From Pseudarthrobacter sp. fls2-241-R2A-127 (GTDB lineage: Bacteria; Actinomycetota; Actinomycetes; Actinomycetales; Micrococcaceae), in NCBI RefSeq assembly GCF_030209355.1, contig NZ_JARVSF010000009.1:274513-338512 (forward strand): 64,000 bases of DNA, given 5' to 3'. A program made the translations under genes and the position numbers. The notes beneath the pieces are model-generated. The model was not told the origin of the DNA. It made no database searches and saw nothing but the letters and a program-made list of their open reading frames with translations. Of the stretch, positions 28,138 to 37,100 are shown one piece after another; within the stretch, counting starts at the first letter, position 1, and each line of letters starts with the position of its first letter.

Positions 28138-29429
28138 GCGAGGGCGCCAGCCGTGTGCTTGACGGGCTTCAGGGCGAAGCGCTGATCCTGGTGCCCGCCA
28201 TGGAGTCCGTGTTGCCCCCGGTCTGGCCCGGGGCCCGATGGATAGGGTCCGTGGACCTGGAGGACCTCGCGGACTGCTCGCACTTTGAACTGGAGAACCA
28301 TGCCGGATACGAACGGGCACGGCTGCTGGTGCGCGCGTCGGGGGTCGTGCGGGGATTCGTCGACGTGCCGTCGCCGTCGGGAATCGTGGATCGGGCTGTA
28401 TTCGAGGACGCCCTGGCGGCCTTGCCGCGTGTCACATCATTCCCGCCGGCAGTGACGGCCCCGCACATCACAGTGGTGGTGTGCACCAGGGACCGCACCC
28501 CGCAGTTGCGCGGGGCGCTGATGACCATTCTTGCGCTCGACTACCCGCGGTTCGACGTGGTGGTGGTTGACAACGCACCCGCGACGCACGACACGGAAGA
28601 ACTGGTGCGCCGCGATTTCCGGGACAAGCGACTGCGCCTGGTCACCGAACCGGCTCCCGGCCTCTCCAATGCCAGGAACACCGGCCTGGAACACGCCAGG
28701 GGAAGCCTGGTGGCCTTCACGGATGACGACGTGGTGGTCGACAGGTCCTGGCTGTGGGAGATCGCCGCGGCGTTCGAAGCCGCTCCGGAGGCAGCGTGCG
28801 TCACGGGGCTCGTCCCGGCAGGGGAGCTCAGGACCCCCACCCAGGGCTACTTCGATGCGAAGGTGAGCTGGTCGCGGAGCCTGGTGCCGCGGGTCTACTC
28901 GCTGGCAGACCCGCCCGAGGGGCTGCCGAAGTTCCCCTTCAGTCCTGGAGCCTTTGGGACCGGAGCGAATTTCGCCCTCAAGCGCCACGCCGCCCTCACC
29001 CTGGGCGGATTCGACCCGGCCCTGGGCGTGGGTACTCCCACTGGCGGGGGCGAGGACATCGACATGTTCACCCGGGTCATCCTGGCCGGCCACGCCCTGG
29101 TGGTCCAGCCCGCAGCCATCGTCTGGCACCGCCACCGGGACGGCCTCGAAGACCTCAGGGTGCAGGCCCGGGGCTACGGCACCGGCCTGGGCGCCTGGAT
29201 GGCGAAAGTGATGATGGACCCGCACACGGCCAGGCTGGCACTGGCCAGGAGCTGGGGCGTAGGGCTCGAATACCTGAGCCACCCGCACGCCACCCAACCG
29301 GTGCCCCACGGATACCCTGCCCACAGTTCCCTCGAGGCGCAGGTGGCCAGGCTCGCCCGGCTGCAGCTGTTGGCCGTGGCCTTGGGCCCCTACAAGTATC
29401 TGCAGTCCCGCCGGACAGCAGGCAGCTAG
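28134..29429 (+). CDS. Glycosyltransferase family 2 with N-terminal extension
   Basis: 431 residues from the ATG in the ATGA overlap, with GGAGGG about eight bases upstream. About 110 residues precede the GT-A core, which starts at HITVVVCTRDRTPQLRGAL. FTDDDVVVDRSW is the metal site. GTGANFALKRHAALTLGGFDPALG and GGEDIDMFTRV are the acceptor region. The extension is not recognised and may position acceptors or partner proteins. It is third in the coupled GT2 series. Confidence 0.85.
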   Translation: MSEGASRVLDGLQGEALILVPAMESVLPPVWPGARWIGSVDLEDLADCSHFELENHAGYERARLLVRASGVVRGFVDVPSPSGIVDRAVFEDALAALPRVTSFPPAVTAPHITVVVCTRDRTPQLRGALMTILALDYPRFDVVVVDNAPATHDTEELVRRDFRDKRLRLVTEPAPGLSNARNTGLEHARGSLVAFTDDDVVVDRSWLWEIAAAFEAAPEAACVTGLVPAGELRTPTQGYFDAKVSWSRSLVPRVYSLADPPEGLPKFPFSPGAFGTGANFALKRHAALTLGGFDPALGVGTPTGGGEDIDMFTRVILAGHALVVQPAAIVWHRHRDGLEDLRVQARGYGTGLGAWMAKVMMDPHTARLALARSWGVGLEYLSHPHATQPVPHGYPAHSSLEAQVARLARLQLLAVALGPYKYLQSRRTAGS

Positions 29430-29503
29430 AACAAACAGTCCACCGAGTGCTGGTGCGGAGAACCACTCCGCCAGTGGCAAGCCAATCCAGGAGTTGAAAC
29501 AGT

Positions 29504-31717
29504 ATGGCGCTTCTTATCAGGGGTGACGTCTCCGGTCCCATGGACTCCCGCACTTCGCGCCGGCACAGGCCCGGGTACGCCGATTACGCCCTGGCCCTGC
29601 TGAGTGCCGTGACGGCGGCCCTGATCCTGTTCGACATTGGAGGCGAGTCCTTCGCCGGCGTCAAACTCCTGGCGTGCCTGGTGCTGCCCGGCTGGGCGCT
29701 GGTGCGCTGGCTCCCCAGCGTGGACCCGGTAGCGCGCCTGGTCTTCACCGTCGTTGCCGGCGCAACGGCGTTCGCCCTGACCGCCGCGGCCATGGGGTGG
29801 CTGCAACTCTGGAATCCCCGGCCCGCCGCCGTCGGCATCATGCTGGCGGCCGCCGTCGCCCTCCTGGTCCCGGGCCCGGCGCGGTCCAGTACTGCCACCT
29901 CCCCGCTGCCCCGCCCGCAACTCATCACCTATGCGCCGTGGCTGGTGCTGGTGGCCGCCATGGGCATGTGGGCGGCCTCCCTCGCCGCCACCAACCCGCG
30001 CCTGGGGACCTACGGGCTCCTCACGGCTTTCCCGCTGACCTGGTATATCTCACTGGCTCTCGTGGTGGCCCTGTGCATCTGGAGCATCTCGCGGCAGCGG
30101 CCGCATTCCGGCTGGCTCACGGGCGCCTCCATCTCCGGGCTGGTGGTCATGCTGTACGCCTCTGCCGGCTTGCTGACCGCGGTCCCGCGGCTGCCCTGGA
30201 CGTACAAGCACATCGCCGTCACGGACCTGATCCAGACCACCGGGCACTTCGATCCCAGCATCGACATCTACAACCGCTGGCCCGGATTCTTCCTCTTCAG
30301 CGCGTTCCTCGGCGAATCCAGCGGATACCAGGACCCCATGGCCTACGCAGGCTGGGCTGAGCCGGTCTTCGCGCTCATGAGTGTTGCGCTGGTGCTCGCC
30401 ATTGCCAGGACCCTGACCCGGAACCCGCGGATCTACTGGACCGCCGCCCTGGTGTTCACCCTCACCAACTGGCTCAACCAGAACTACTACTCACCACAGG
30501 CCTTTGCGTACACCCTGCACCTGACAATGTGCCTGGTCATCCTCACATTCCTGCGCGGCACGCCCGCCGCCTGGGTGCTCAGGCTGGAAGGCCGGCTGGC
30601 CGCCAGGCTCTCCAAGTCCGGCCCCCGGGTGGAAGAGCCCGCAACGTACACCGGCCGCCAGCAGGCACTGGCAATCGTGGCGGTCCTGGTCCTGCAGGCA
30701 ATGATTGTGATGAGCCACCAGTTGACGCCCTACCTGGCCATCCTGGGCCTCTTCCCGCTCTTCCTGACCCGCTACTTCAAGCCCGCATGGGTTGCGCCGG
30801 CACTGCTGCTCATGGCTTTGCTCTACCTCCTGCCAAACGTCGATTTCGTGGCGGGCAAGTACGGCCTCTTGAGCGGCTTCGATTTCTTCGCCAATGCCGG
30901 CTACAAGGCGTCCAACGGAAGCCCCGGCCCCTCGCTCCTCTCCGGGCGCTGGCTGGCACGCGAGGCGCTCGCCCTGTCATTGTTCACGGCATTGCTGGCC
31001 GGGCTCGGATTCATCCGCAACATCCGCCTGGGCAACATCCGCACCACCCTGATCGTGGGGACGCTGGCGGCAACGCCGATCCTTGGGCTTTTCGGCACCT
31101 CCTACGGTGGCGAGGGCAGGCTCCGCGTCTTCATGTTCGCCCTCCCGTGGCTGGCCATCGGCGCAGCCTGGTTCCTCTGGTCCGGCAGGGTGCCCACCCG
31201 GAGGGCAGTAGTGGGGGCAGCGTCCTCCATCACGGTCCTGGCCGTGATGTTCACTGCGGTGTACTTCCAGAACGAGGCCAACGTCCGGGTGCCGGCAGCG
31301 GATGTTTCGGCCAGCCGCTGGCTCGATTCAAATGTCCAGAAGGGCGACGCGGTGGTGGAGACCAACTACCACCTGCCGCTCCTGATCGGCCCGCACTATT
31401 CCTTCTTCCTCCGCACCGGCCAGCTGGTGTCGGTTGCCTCGAAGCTCCACAGTTCCACCCAGCCCTTCACCGGCGATGACATGGTGGCCTATGTGGACAA
31501 GACCCGGGCAGGGGCGAACCTGAGGGCCTCGGACCGGCTGTTCGTTGTGGTCTCGGACCTGCAGCAGCGGACCTCAACGGGTGTCCTGCGGCAGTTTGCC
31601 AAGGACGCCATGGTCCCGTTGGAGCACGACCTGGACGTATCCAAGGCCGCCCAGGTTGTCTTTGAGAACAAGTCGGTGCGAATTTATGAGGTTTCCCGTG
31701 CTGACTGGGGCAACTAG
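29504..31717 (+). CDS. Large multi-spanning membrane protein, GT-C-like
   Basis: 737 residues with at least 13 hydrophobic segments and a C-terminal periplasmic-type domain of about 150 residues. ATG with CAGGAG ten bases upstream. The acidic pair in an early outer loop seen in GT-C transferases may correspond to HFDPSIDIYNRWPGFF. I could not match a specific family, and similar proteins in EPS loci are annotated only as membrane proteins or RgtA/B/C/D-like transferases. A role as a polyprenyl-sugar-dependent transferase or polymerase is inferred. The GH16-like gene begins within its last 32 bases. Confidence 0.65.
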   Translation: MALLIRGDVSGPMDSRTSRRHRPGYADYALALLSAVTAALILFDIGGESFAGVKLLACLVLPGWALVRWLPSVDPVARLVFTVVAGATAFALTAAAMGWLQLWNPRPAAVGIMLAAAVALLVPGPARSSTATSPLPRPQLITYAPWLVLVAAMGMWAASLAATNPRLGTYGLLTAFPLTWYISLALVVALCIWSISRQRPHSGWLTGASISGLVVMLYASAGLLTAVPRLPWTYKHIAVTDLIQTTGHFDPSIDIYNRWPGFFLFSAFLGESSGYQDPMAYAGWAEPVFALMSVALVLAIARTLTRNPRIYWTAALVFTLTNWLNQNYYSPQAFAYTLHLTMCLVILTFLRGTPAAWVLRLEGRLAARLSKSGPRVEEPATYTGRQQALAIVAVLVLQAMIVMSHQLTPYLAILGLFPLFLTRYFKPAWVAPALLLMALLYLLPNVDFVAGKYGLLSGFDFFANAGYKASNGSPGPSLLSGRWLAREALALSLFTALLAGLGFIRNIRLGNIRTTLIVGTLAATPILGLFGTSYGGEGRLRVFMFALPWLAIGAAWFLWSGRVPTRRAVVGAASSITVLAVMFTAVYFQNEANVRVPAADVSASRWLDSNVQKGDAVVETNYHLPLLIGPHYSFFLRTGQLVSVASKLHSSTQPFTGDDMVAYVDKTRAGANLRASDRLFVVVSDLQQRTSTGVLRQFAKDAMVPLEHDLDVSKAAQVVFENKSVRIYEVSRADWGN

Positions 31718-32528
31718 CGGCCGGGTGTACCAACTGTCGCTGGTCACGGTGACGTCCCTGTCCCTGGTCGGGGCGGCGCTGCTGGCCCTGCACGCGGATT
31801 CATCCCAAGTCAACGGGGCGCCCCGCGGGGACCTGCCCTCGTGGCGCCAGACCATGGTCCAGGACTTCAACTCCCCTGCGGCCGCAGGGGCGGTGGGCCG
31901 CGTCTATGGCCCGGACATGCGCGGCTATGACGGACTTTCCGATTCCTCCGGGTTCGGAACGTACACCCCCGACGAGGTCCTCTCGGTCCACGACGGCTAC
32001 CTTGATTTCCACCTCCACTACTCGAACAACAGGCCGCGGGTGGCCAGCGTCATCCCGTTCGGGTATTCGGGCCAGACCTACGGAAGGTACTCCGTCCGGT
32101 TCAGGTACGACTCCATTCCGGGGTACAAGGTGGCATTCCTTCTCTGGCCGGCCAGTGACGACTGGAACGAGGGGGAGATCGACTGGCCGGAGGGCGCCCT
32201 GGACGGCTCCCTTTACGGGAACTCCGCGATCAAGGGCACCCGGACCTCGAACGGCATGCAGTTCGACCCCGGCGACAGGCGCTATTCGGCGGCCCGCCCG
32301 GGCCAGTGGCACGTCGCCACCATCGAATGGCGTCCCGGCCTGGTCCAGTGGTTCCTGGATGGCCGGCTCGTGGACCAGACCACCAAGCCGGCGGGAGTGC
32401 CGGACACCCCCATGCGCTGGACGCTTCAGGTGGAAACGGCCGACGACGCCTCCAGTACCTTCCCTGCCCCCGGCACCGCCGGACACCTCCAGGTCGATTG
32501 GGTCGTGCAGTATGCGTACACACCCTAG
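31686..32528 (+). CDS. Membrane-anchored or secreted GH16-family glycanase
   Basis: 280 residues from ATG 31686. No good ribosome site is seen, so translation is probably coupled to the overlapping upstream gene. A hydrophobic segment at about residues 15-35 is a signal or anchor. The catalytic GH16 signature ExDxxE is present as GEIDWPEG near residue 165, with WNEGEIDWPEGAL context. Strand patterns YGRYSVRFRYDSIPGYKVAFLLWPA match the beta-jelly roll. GH16 enzymes cut beta-1,3/1,4-glucans or galactans or transglycosylate. Within an EPS locus it may trim or release polymer. Confidence 0.82.
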   Translation: MRFPVLTGATSGRVYQLSLVTVTSLSLVGAALLALHADSSQVNGAPRGDLPSWRQTMVQDFNSPAAAGAVGRVYGPDMRGYDGLSDSSGFGTYTPDEVLSVHDGYLDFHLHYSNNRPRVASVIPFGYSGQTYGRYSVRFRYDSIPGYKVAFLLWPASDDWNEGEIDWPEGALDGSLYGNSAIKGTRTSNGMQFDPGDRRYSAARPGQWHVATIEWRPGLVQWFLDGRLVDQTTKPAGVPDTPMRWTLQVETADDASSTFPAPGTAGHLQVDWVVQYAYTP

Positions 32529-32594
32529 GCTCCCCGAACAGCTTCACACCGTACCCCCGGACTTGGCTCCGGCAACCGATTGGAGGGTGGCGCC

Positions 32595-34544
32595 GTGGAC
32601 GTCCTGAACAGCGTGCCGGCAGGCGGCATTGCGGCTGAAACCCTGCGCGTCCATCCCAAGGTGGCCGCTGTGTTCGACGTCCTCAATGCGTCCGACTGGC
32701 CGTGGCTGCTGCTCCGCGGCGAGGAAGACCTCGCGTTGCCGTCCGGCGACGTGGACATCCTCGTGGACAGCGGCCTCCTGCCCCGGCTTGATGAACTGCT
32801 GGCCGCCGCAGGGTTCTGCCGGGTGCTGGCCCTGGGCCACGGCAGCCACCGGTTCTACTTCTGCTACACGGTGGATGACGGAGCCTGGATCAAGCTCGAT
32901 GTGGTGTCCGACCTCGCATTCGGGCCCTACCAGCAATGGCGCACGCCGTGGGCGCCCCGCTGCCTGCGCCGCCGGGTCCGCCGCGGCACTTACTGGATGC
33001 CGGACCCGGCTGACCAGGCCTGGCTGCTCCTGCTCCACCTGTTCATGGACAAGGGCGGGATCTCCCCGGAGCGGCAGCCGTTGGCGCTCGCGGCGGCAAG
33101 GACCGCGGCCGACGGCGGGCGGATCGCGGAGTCGGTCAGGCGCAGGGTGGGTGCCGGGCCGGTGGCCGAGATGGTGGACCTGGTCCTGGGCGGACGGTTC
33201 GACGATGTGCCCGCCACGGCGGCCCGCATGCGTGCCGCCTGGCGCGGCGGCGTGAGCCCGCGCCTGGTCGCAGCAGCCAACAGGCTGCTGAGGCGTTCCG
33301 GGGCCCAGGTCCGCGGGCACACTCCGCTGCTGGGCGTCATGGCACCGGACGGGGCCGGCAAGACCACGTTGCTCAACGGCCTGCACGCCGATGTTCCGTT
33401 GCCCACCAAGTACGTCTACATGGGCCTCTGGGGTGCCGGTCCCTGGGACAAGGTCCTGGGCCGGATTCCCGGCGGCCGGACCGGGAAGAAGATCTACCGG
33501 CTGGTGCGGGGCGGAGTGCTGGCCAGGTTCTACCGCCTCATGGGCAAGGTGGTGCTGATGGACCGCGTGGCGTACGACGCGCTGCTGGGCGGCTCGGGCG
33601 GCGGACCCCTGGCCGGGATGAGCAATGCCCTCGCGCTGGCGGTGATCCCGGCCCCGGACGTCCTCCTGGTGCTGGACGTGCCGGGCCCGGTGATGTTTGA
33701 GCGGAAGGGCGAGCACACCCCGGAGCTGCTGGAATCATGGCGGCAGGACTACTTGCAGCTGGCTGGGCGCCTCCCCGGCGGCCGGGTGGTTGATGCCGCC
33801 CAGCCGGCGGAGGCCGTCCAGCGGGTGGCCACCGGCATTATCTGGGAGACGTTGTCCCGGGCCGCCGGCACCCGCCCGGCCAACCGTCGTCGCCATCCAG
33901 GGCACGACGGCGGTCCTGTTGCGCCGGAGAACGCGGCCCCGGTGGCCCAGGAGGCGGGCGCGGCGGAGGCCCTGGCCCTGCACCTCTGGCGCCTCCTGGA
34001 CTGGCGTTTCCTGATCCCTGTGCTGCAGCCCCGCAACCTCGGCTTCGGCGGACAGGTAAGCCGGGAAACCGAGTCCGCGCTGCGGCTGTTGGACCCGGAG
34101 GCCGTCCGCCTGGCAGGCCCTGGCGCGGGAACGGGCGGCGCGTCATGCGACGTGGTGTTGCTGGCCTCTCCGGAACGCGGCCATATGGAAAGCGCCGGGC
34201 TGGCGCTGGAACCCGGAGGATGGATTTGCGTGGAAGCCAGCCGTTCCCTTCTCCGGCGTTCCGGACCCAGGACGCTCAGGGGATGGAAACGGACACTGGA
34301 GCGCCGCGGCTACCAGGACGTCACCTTGTACTGGAATGCACCCAACCGCGACCGCACCGCCAGGCTGGTTCCGGTCCGTTCCGGGGTAGCCATCCGCGAC
34401 ACCCTGGCGTTGCGGAAAGACGTTCGGTTTGGAGCGCTCAAAGCTGCCGCGGCCCACCTGGCCCTGGCACTTCACGTCTTCGACCTCATGGTTCCGGAGG
34501 GCACCGTCACGGGCAGGCGACCGGAACGGGGCGGCCGGCCATGA
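32595..34544 (+). CDS. Fusion protein: nucleotidyltransferase-like, P-loop kinase and unassigned C-terminal domain
   Basis: 649 residues from GTG 32595, chosen because GGAGGG lies seven bases upstream. Residues about 30-210 resemble a nucleotidyltransferase fold, with SGDVDILVD carrying the Asp-x-Asp pair. Residues about 245-430 are a thymidylate-kinase-like P-loop domain with Walker A APDGAGKTTLL and VLMDRVAYDALLG. A linker rich in Arg, Ala and Pro follows. The last about 200 residues contain CDVVLLASPERGHMESAGLALEPGG, which looks like a remnant methyltransferase strand without a clear SAM-binding glycine loop. It is ATGA-coupled to a phosphotransferase gene. Substrate unknown; perhaps activation or phosphorylation of a sugar or lipid intermediate. 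Confidence 0.7.
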   Translation: MDVLNSVPAGGIAAETLRVHPKVAAVFDVLNASDWPWLLLRGEEDLALPSGDVDILVDSGLLPRLDELLAAAGFCRVLALGHGSHRFYFCYTVDDGAWIKLDVVSDLAFGPYQQWRTPWAPRCLRRRVRRGTYWMPDPADQAWLLLLHLFMDKGGISPERQPLALAAARTAADGGRIAESVRRRVGAGPVAEMVDLVLGGRFDDVPATAARMRAAWRGGVSPRLVAAANRLLRRSGAQVRGHTPLLGVMAPDGAGKTTLLNGLHADVPLPTKYVYMGLWGAGPWDKVLGRIPGGRTGKKIYRLVRGGVLARFYRLMGKVVLMDRVAYDALLGGSGGGPLAGMSNALALAVIPAPDVLLVLDVPGPVMFERKGEHTPELLESWRQDYLQLAGRLPGGRVVDAAQPAEAVQRVATGIIWETLSRAAGTRPANRRRHPGHDGGPVAPENAAPVAQEAGAAEALALHLWRLLDWRFLIPVLQPRNLGFGGQVSRETESALRLLDPEAVRLAGPGAGTGGASCDVVLLASPERGHMESAGLALEPGGWICVEASRSLLRRSGPRTLRGWKRTLERRGYQDVTLYWNAPNRDRTARLVPVRSGVAIRDTLALRKDVRFGALKAAAAHLALALHVFDLMVPEGTVTGRRPERGGRP

Positions 34545-35548
34545 GTTTCGTCGACCAGTTCCTCCGTGAGCACTTCGAGGAGTTCGCCCTTGGCCAGTAC
34601 GGCCTGGGCAGCCGGTGGGAAACGTTGCTGCTCACGCCGCGCTTCACCACCTCCCGGCACGTGGTGGCCCTGGTGTTTCCGTCCCGCGGCAGCGAACCCG
34701 CCCTGGTGGTGAAGATCCCGCGCCAGCCCGGTGACAGCAGCGGCGTCCGGCGTGAGGCCGCCATGCTGGACCAACTCTCGGCCGCCGTCGACAGCCCGGG
34801 CGTTCCGCGCCTGGTGGGAATCCGGGACCAGGGGCCTTACACGGTCCTGGTGGAAACAGCATTGACCGGCATTCCCCTGGACCCGCGGAAGGTGGCCGCG
34901 GACCTCCCCGCCGCCGTCGCGGCCGGGACCGGCTTTGTGGGGTCCCTTCCCTGCACCCATGCGGCGACAGACAACCCGGACTGGTACCAGCGCACGGTCG
35001 CCGCCCCGTTGGCGGCACTGGAGCGGCTGGCCGGACCGGACGCGCAGACCGGCCGCCTTGTGGAGCGCACCCACGAACTCCTTGAGCCCCTGCGTGCGGC
35101 CCGGCTCCCGGCCGTCGTTGAGCACGGCGACCTCAGCCATCCCAACCTGCTGGTCAAGCCCGGCAGCGGCCTGCAGGTCATGGACTGGGAACGCTCCCTT
35201 CCGGATGGCGTTCCCGGGCACGACCTCGTGTTCTACCTTCAGTACCTCAGCGAGTCCAGCGAGCAGGCGTTCGCCAGGGACGCCCAGATCGCAGCCTTCG
35301 ACAAGGCGTTCGGCCCGGGCGGCTGGGCGCTGGATCCGCTGTCGCGCCACCTGGGCGTGCGGGGAGTGGAGGCCTCGCTGCTGCCGCTGCTGGTGATCTC
35401 CACCTGGGCGCGGTCCACCGCAACGCTCGCCGACCGCCTGGCGCAGGAAGCGGAAGCCGATCCGTCGCAGGGCAAGGACAAGGTCCGTGCCGCGCTCCAG
35501 GCGGACAGGGACTACTGGCTGTGGCGCCATGTCGTCACAGCCGCCTAG
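34541..35548 (+). CDS. Aminoglycoside-phosphotransferase-like kinase (APH/ChoK fold)
   Basis: 335 residues. HGDLSHPNLLV is the Brenner catalytic loop (HxDxxxxN) and VMDWERS supplies the metal-binding Asp. ALVVKIPRQ contains the ATP-contacting Lys. The family phosphorylates small molecules such as choline, sugars or aminoglycosides. Location inside an EPS locus, coupled by ATGA to the nucleotidyltransferase-kinase fusion, argues for a glycan or headgroup kinase and against a resistance enzyme. It is the last gene of this plus-strand operon. Confidence 0.8.
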   Translation: MSFVDQFLREHFEEFALGQYGLGSRWETLLLTPRFTTSRHVVALVFPSRGSEPALVVKIPRQPGDSSGVRREAAMLDQLSAAVDSPGVPRLVGIRDQGPYTVLVETALTGIPLDPRKVAADLPAAVAAGTGFVGSLPCTHAATDNPDWYQRTVAAPLAALERLAGPDAQTGRLVERTHELLEPLRAARLPAVVEHGDLSHPNLLVKPGSGLQVMDWERSLPDGVPGHDLVFYLQYLSESSEQAFARDAQIAAFDKAFGPGGWALDPLSRHLGVRGVEASLLPLLVISTWARSTATLADRLAQEAEADPSQGKDKVRAALQADRDYWLWRHVVTAA

Positions 35549-35612
35549 GACACGGCTTCCCGTCGAACACGGCACGCGGTCGAAAGCGGCCGCGCATCAA
35601 AACCGGCTGACC

Positions 35613-37100
35613 TCAGGAGACGTGGTCGCGTGCCGGCCCAGGGGAGTCGTGGCGGTGCGTGAAGAGCCCCAGGATCTCGTCGTGCAGGCCCCGGTACCCG
35701 AACCGCAGCACCGCGTAGACCAAGGCCACGCCGGCAACGACCATGACGGCGAGTGTCAGCACGGGTCCCAGCGCATGCCGTGACAGGTTGAACAGGCCCA
35801 CCAGGGCCACGGCCGCCCCGCAGGCCAGGCCCGGTGCCGCAGCGCGGAGCATCCGGCGCATCCTTGTCCCCATCACCTTGGCAGCCACCGCCTGCATGCC
35901 AAAGGCGAACACCACCGCCACCACCATCTGGGCGCACGCAACACCCACAATGCCCCACCGCGTGGCGAACACCAGCGCGGGGAGCAGGACCACCAGGCGG
36001 ACCACGGAGATCCAGATGGAAAGCCCGGGCCTGCCCAGGGCTTTGTAGACGTCATTCGCCCCGGCGCCGAGGGAACGCGCCGCCGCGTAGAGGGCAAGAA
36101 ATACCAGCGGCGTTACGGATTCCTCCCACTGCTGGCCGAAAAGGACCGGCACCAGGACCGGCGCCACCACGGAGAGTCCCACGCCGGCCGTGATGCCGTA
36201 CAGGGCCTGCACCGTGACGCTCTTCAGGTACCCGTCGCGCAACCGCTGCCGGTCGCCGCGGACTTGTGTGTAGAGCGGGAACAGGACGGTGGAAAGCACG
36301 AAGAACACGTTGAGGATCAAGGCCTCAGGCAGCCGGAAGGCCAGCGTGTACAGGCCCAGCGCGTGGGCCCCCAGCACGATCCCGATCACCAGGTAATCGA
36401 CGTCGAAGATGGCCCTGGCCAGCATGGTGCTCCCCGCAACGGGGGCGCCGAACCGGATGTTCTCGCCCAGGGCGCTCCTGCTCACGCGCCAAAGCTGCCA
36501 GGGCGCCTCGTGGCGGACCAGGAACCAGCAGGTGGCGGCGTAGGCGACCGAGCCCGCGGCCGTTCCGACGGCGAGCGACCAGGCGCCGTGGCCGGTGAAG
36601 GCCAAGTAGAGGGTCACCGTTCCCATGGTCGCGGCCCGCAGCACCGGGGCGGCGGTGAGTTGCCGGAACTTCAGGTCCCGGCGCATGATCGCCTCCGGGA
36701 CGGCCCCGCAGGCCGTGGCCAGCACGGAGACGCCTAGTACCCGCACCAGCGGGGCCACGCCGTCGAGCCCTATGAGGTCTTCCACAACATCAGCCGCGAG
36801 CATGGCCGCCAGGGCCAGCATGGCCCCGAGGGCCACCGACAGCAGGAGCGCCGAACGCGCTATCACTTTCGTTTTGGGAAGGTAGACCAGCGCCTGGCCC
36901 ACCCCGGCATCGGCGATGGTTTCGGCGTACGCCATGAGCACCAGCGCCAGCGCAACGAGGCCATACTCCTCGGGCGACAGCAGCCGGGCCAGCACCACGG
37001 TGGTCACCAGCACGATTACCCGACCGGAAGCGAAAGCGAGCCCCTGCCACAAGGCTCCCCGGACTCCCTTGCGTTCGAGCTCGCCGGGCGCGTATGTCAC
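35613..37100 (-). CDS. Wzx-type polysaccharide flippase (second)
   Basis: 495 residues and about 12-14 membrane helices. WQGLAFASGRVIVLVTTVVLARLLSPEEYGLVALALV is the classical start of the PF13440/PF01943 export family, and FGAPVAGSTMLARAIFDVDYLVIG is a second family mark. It moves lipid-linked oligosaccharide across the membrane. The GTG start shares GTGA with the stop of the upstream glycosyltransferase. It converges on the APH-like kinase gene with a 64-bp gap that has no obvious terminator. Confidence 0.87.
   Translation of the reverse strand: MTYAPGELERKGVRGALWQGLAFASGRVIVLVTTVVLARLLSPEEYGLVALALVLMAYAETIADAGVGQALVYLPKTKVIARSALLLSVALGAMLALAAMLAADVVEDLIGLDGVAPLVRVLGVSVLATACGAVPEAIMRRDLKFRQLTAAPVLRAATMGTVTLYLAFTGHGAWSLAVGTAAGSVAYAATCWFLVRHEAPWQLWRVSRSALGENIRFGAPVAGSTMLARAIFDVDYLVIGIVLGAHALGLYTLAFRLPEALILNVFFVLSTVLFPLYTQVRGDRQRLRDGYLKSVTVQALYGITAGVGLSVVAPVLVPVLFGQQWEESVTPLVFLALYAAARSLGAGANDVYKALGRPGLSIWISVVRLVVLLPALVFATRWGIVGVACAQMVVAVVFAFGMQAVAAKVMGTRMRRMLRAAAPGLACGAAVALVGLFNLSRHALGPVLTLAVMVVAGVALVYAVLRFGYRGLHDEILGLFTHRHDSPGPARDHVS

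Noticed and set aside
34541..35548. Aminoglycoside resistance gene
   Set aside because: The APH fold alone does not indicate resistance; the gene is coupled to an EPS-locus gene and lacks other resistance context.
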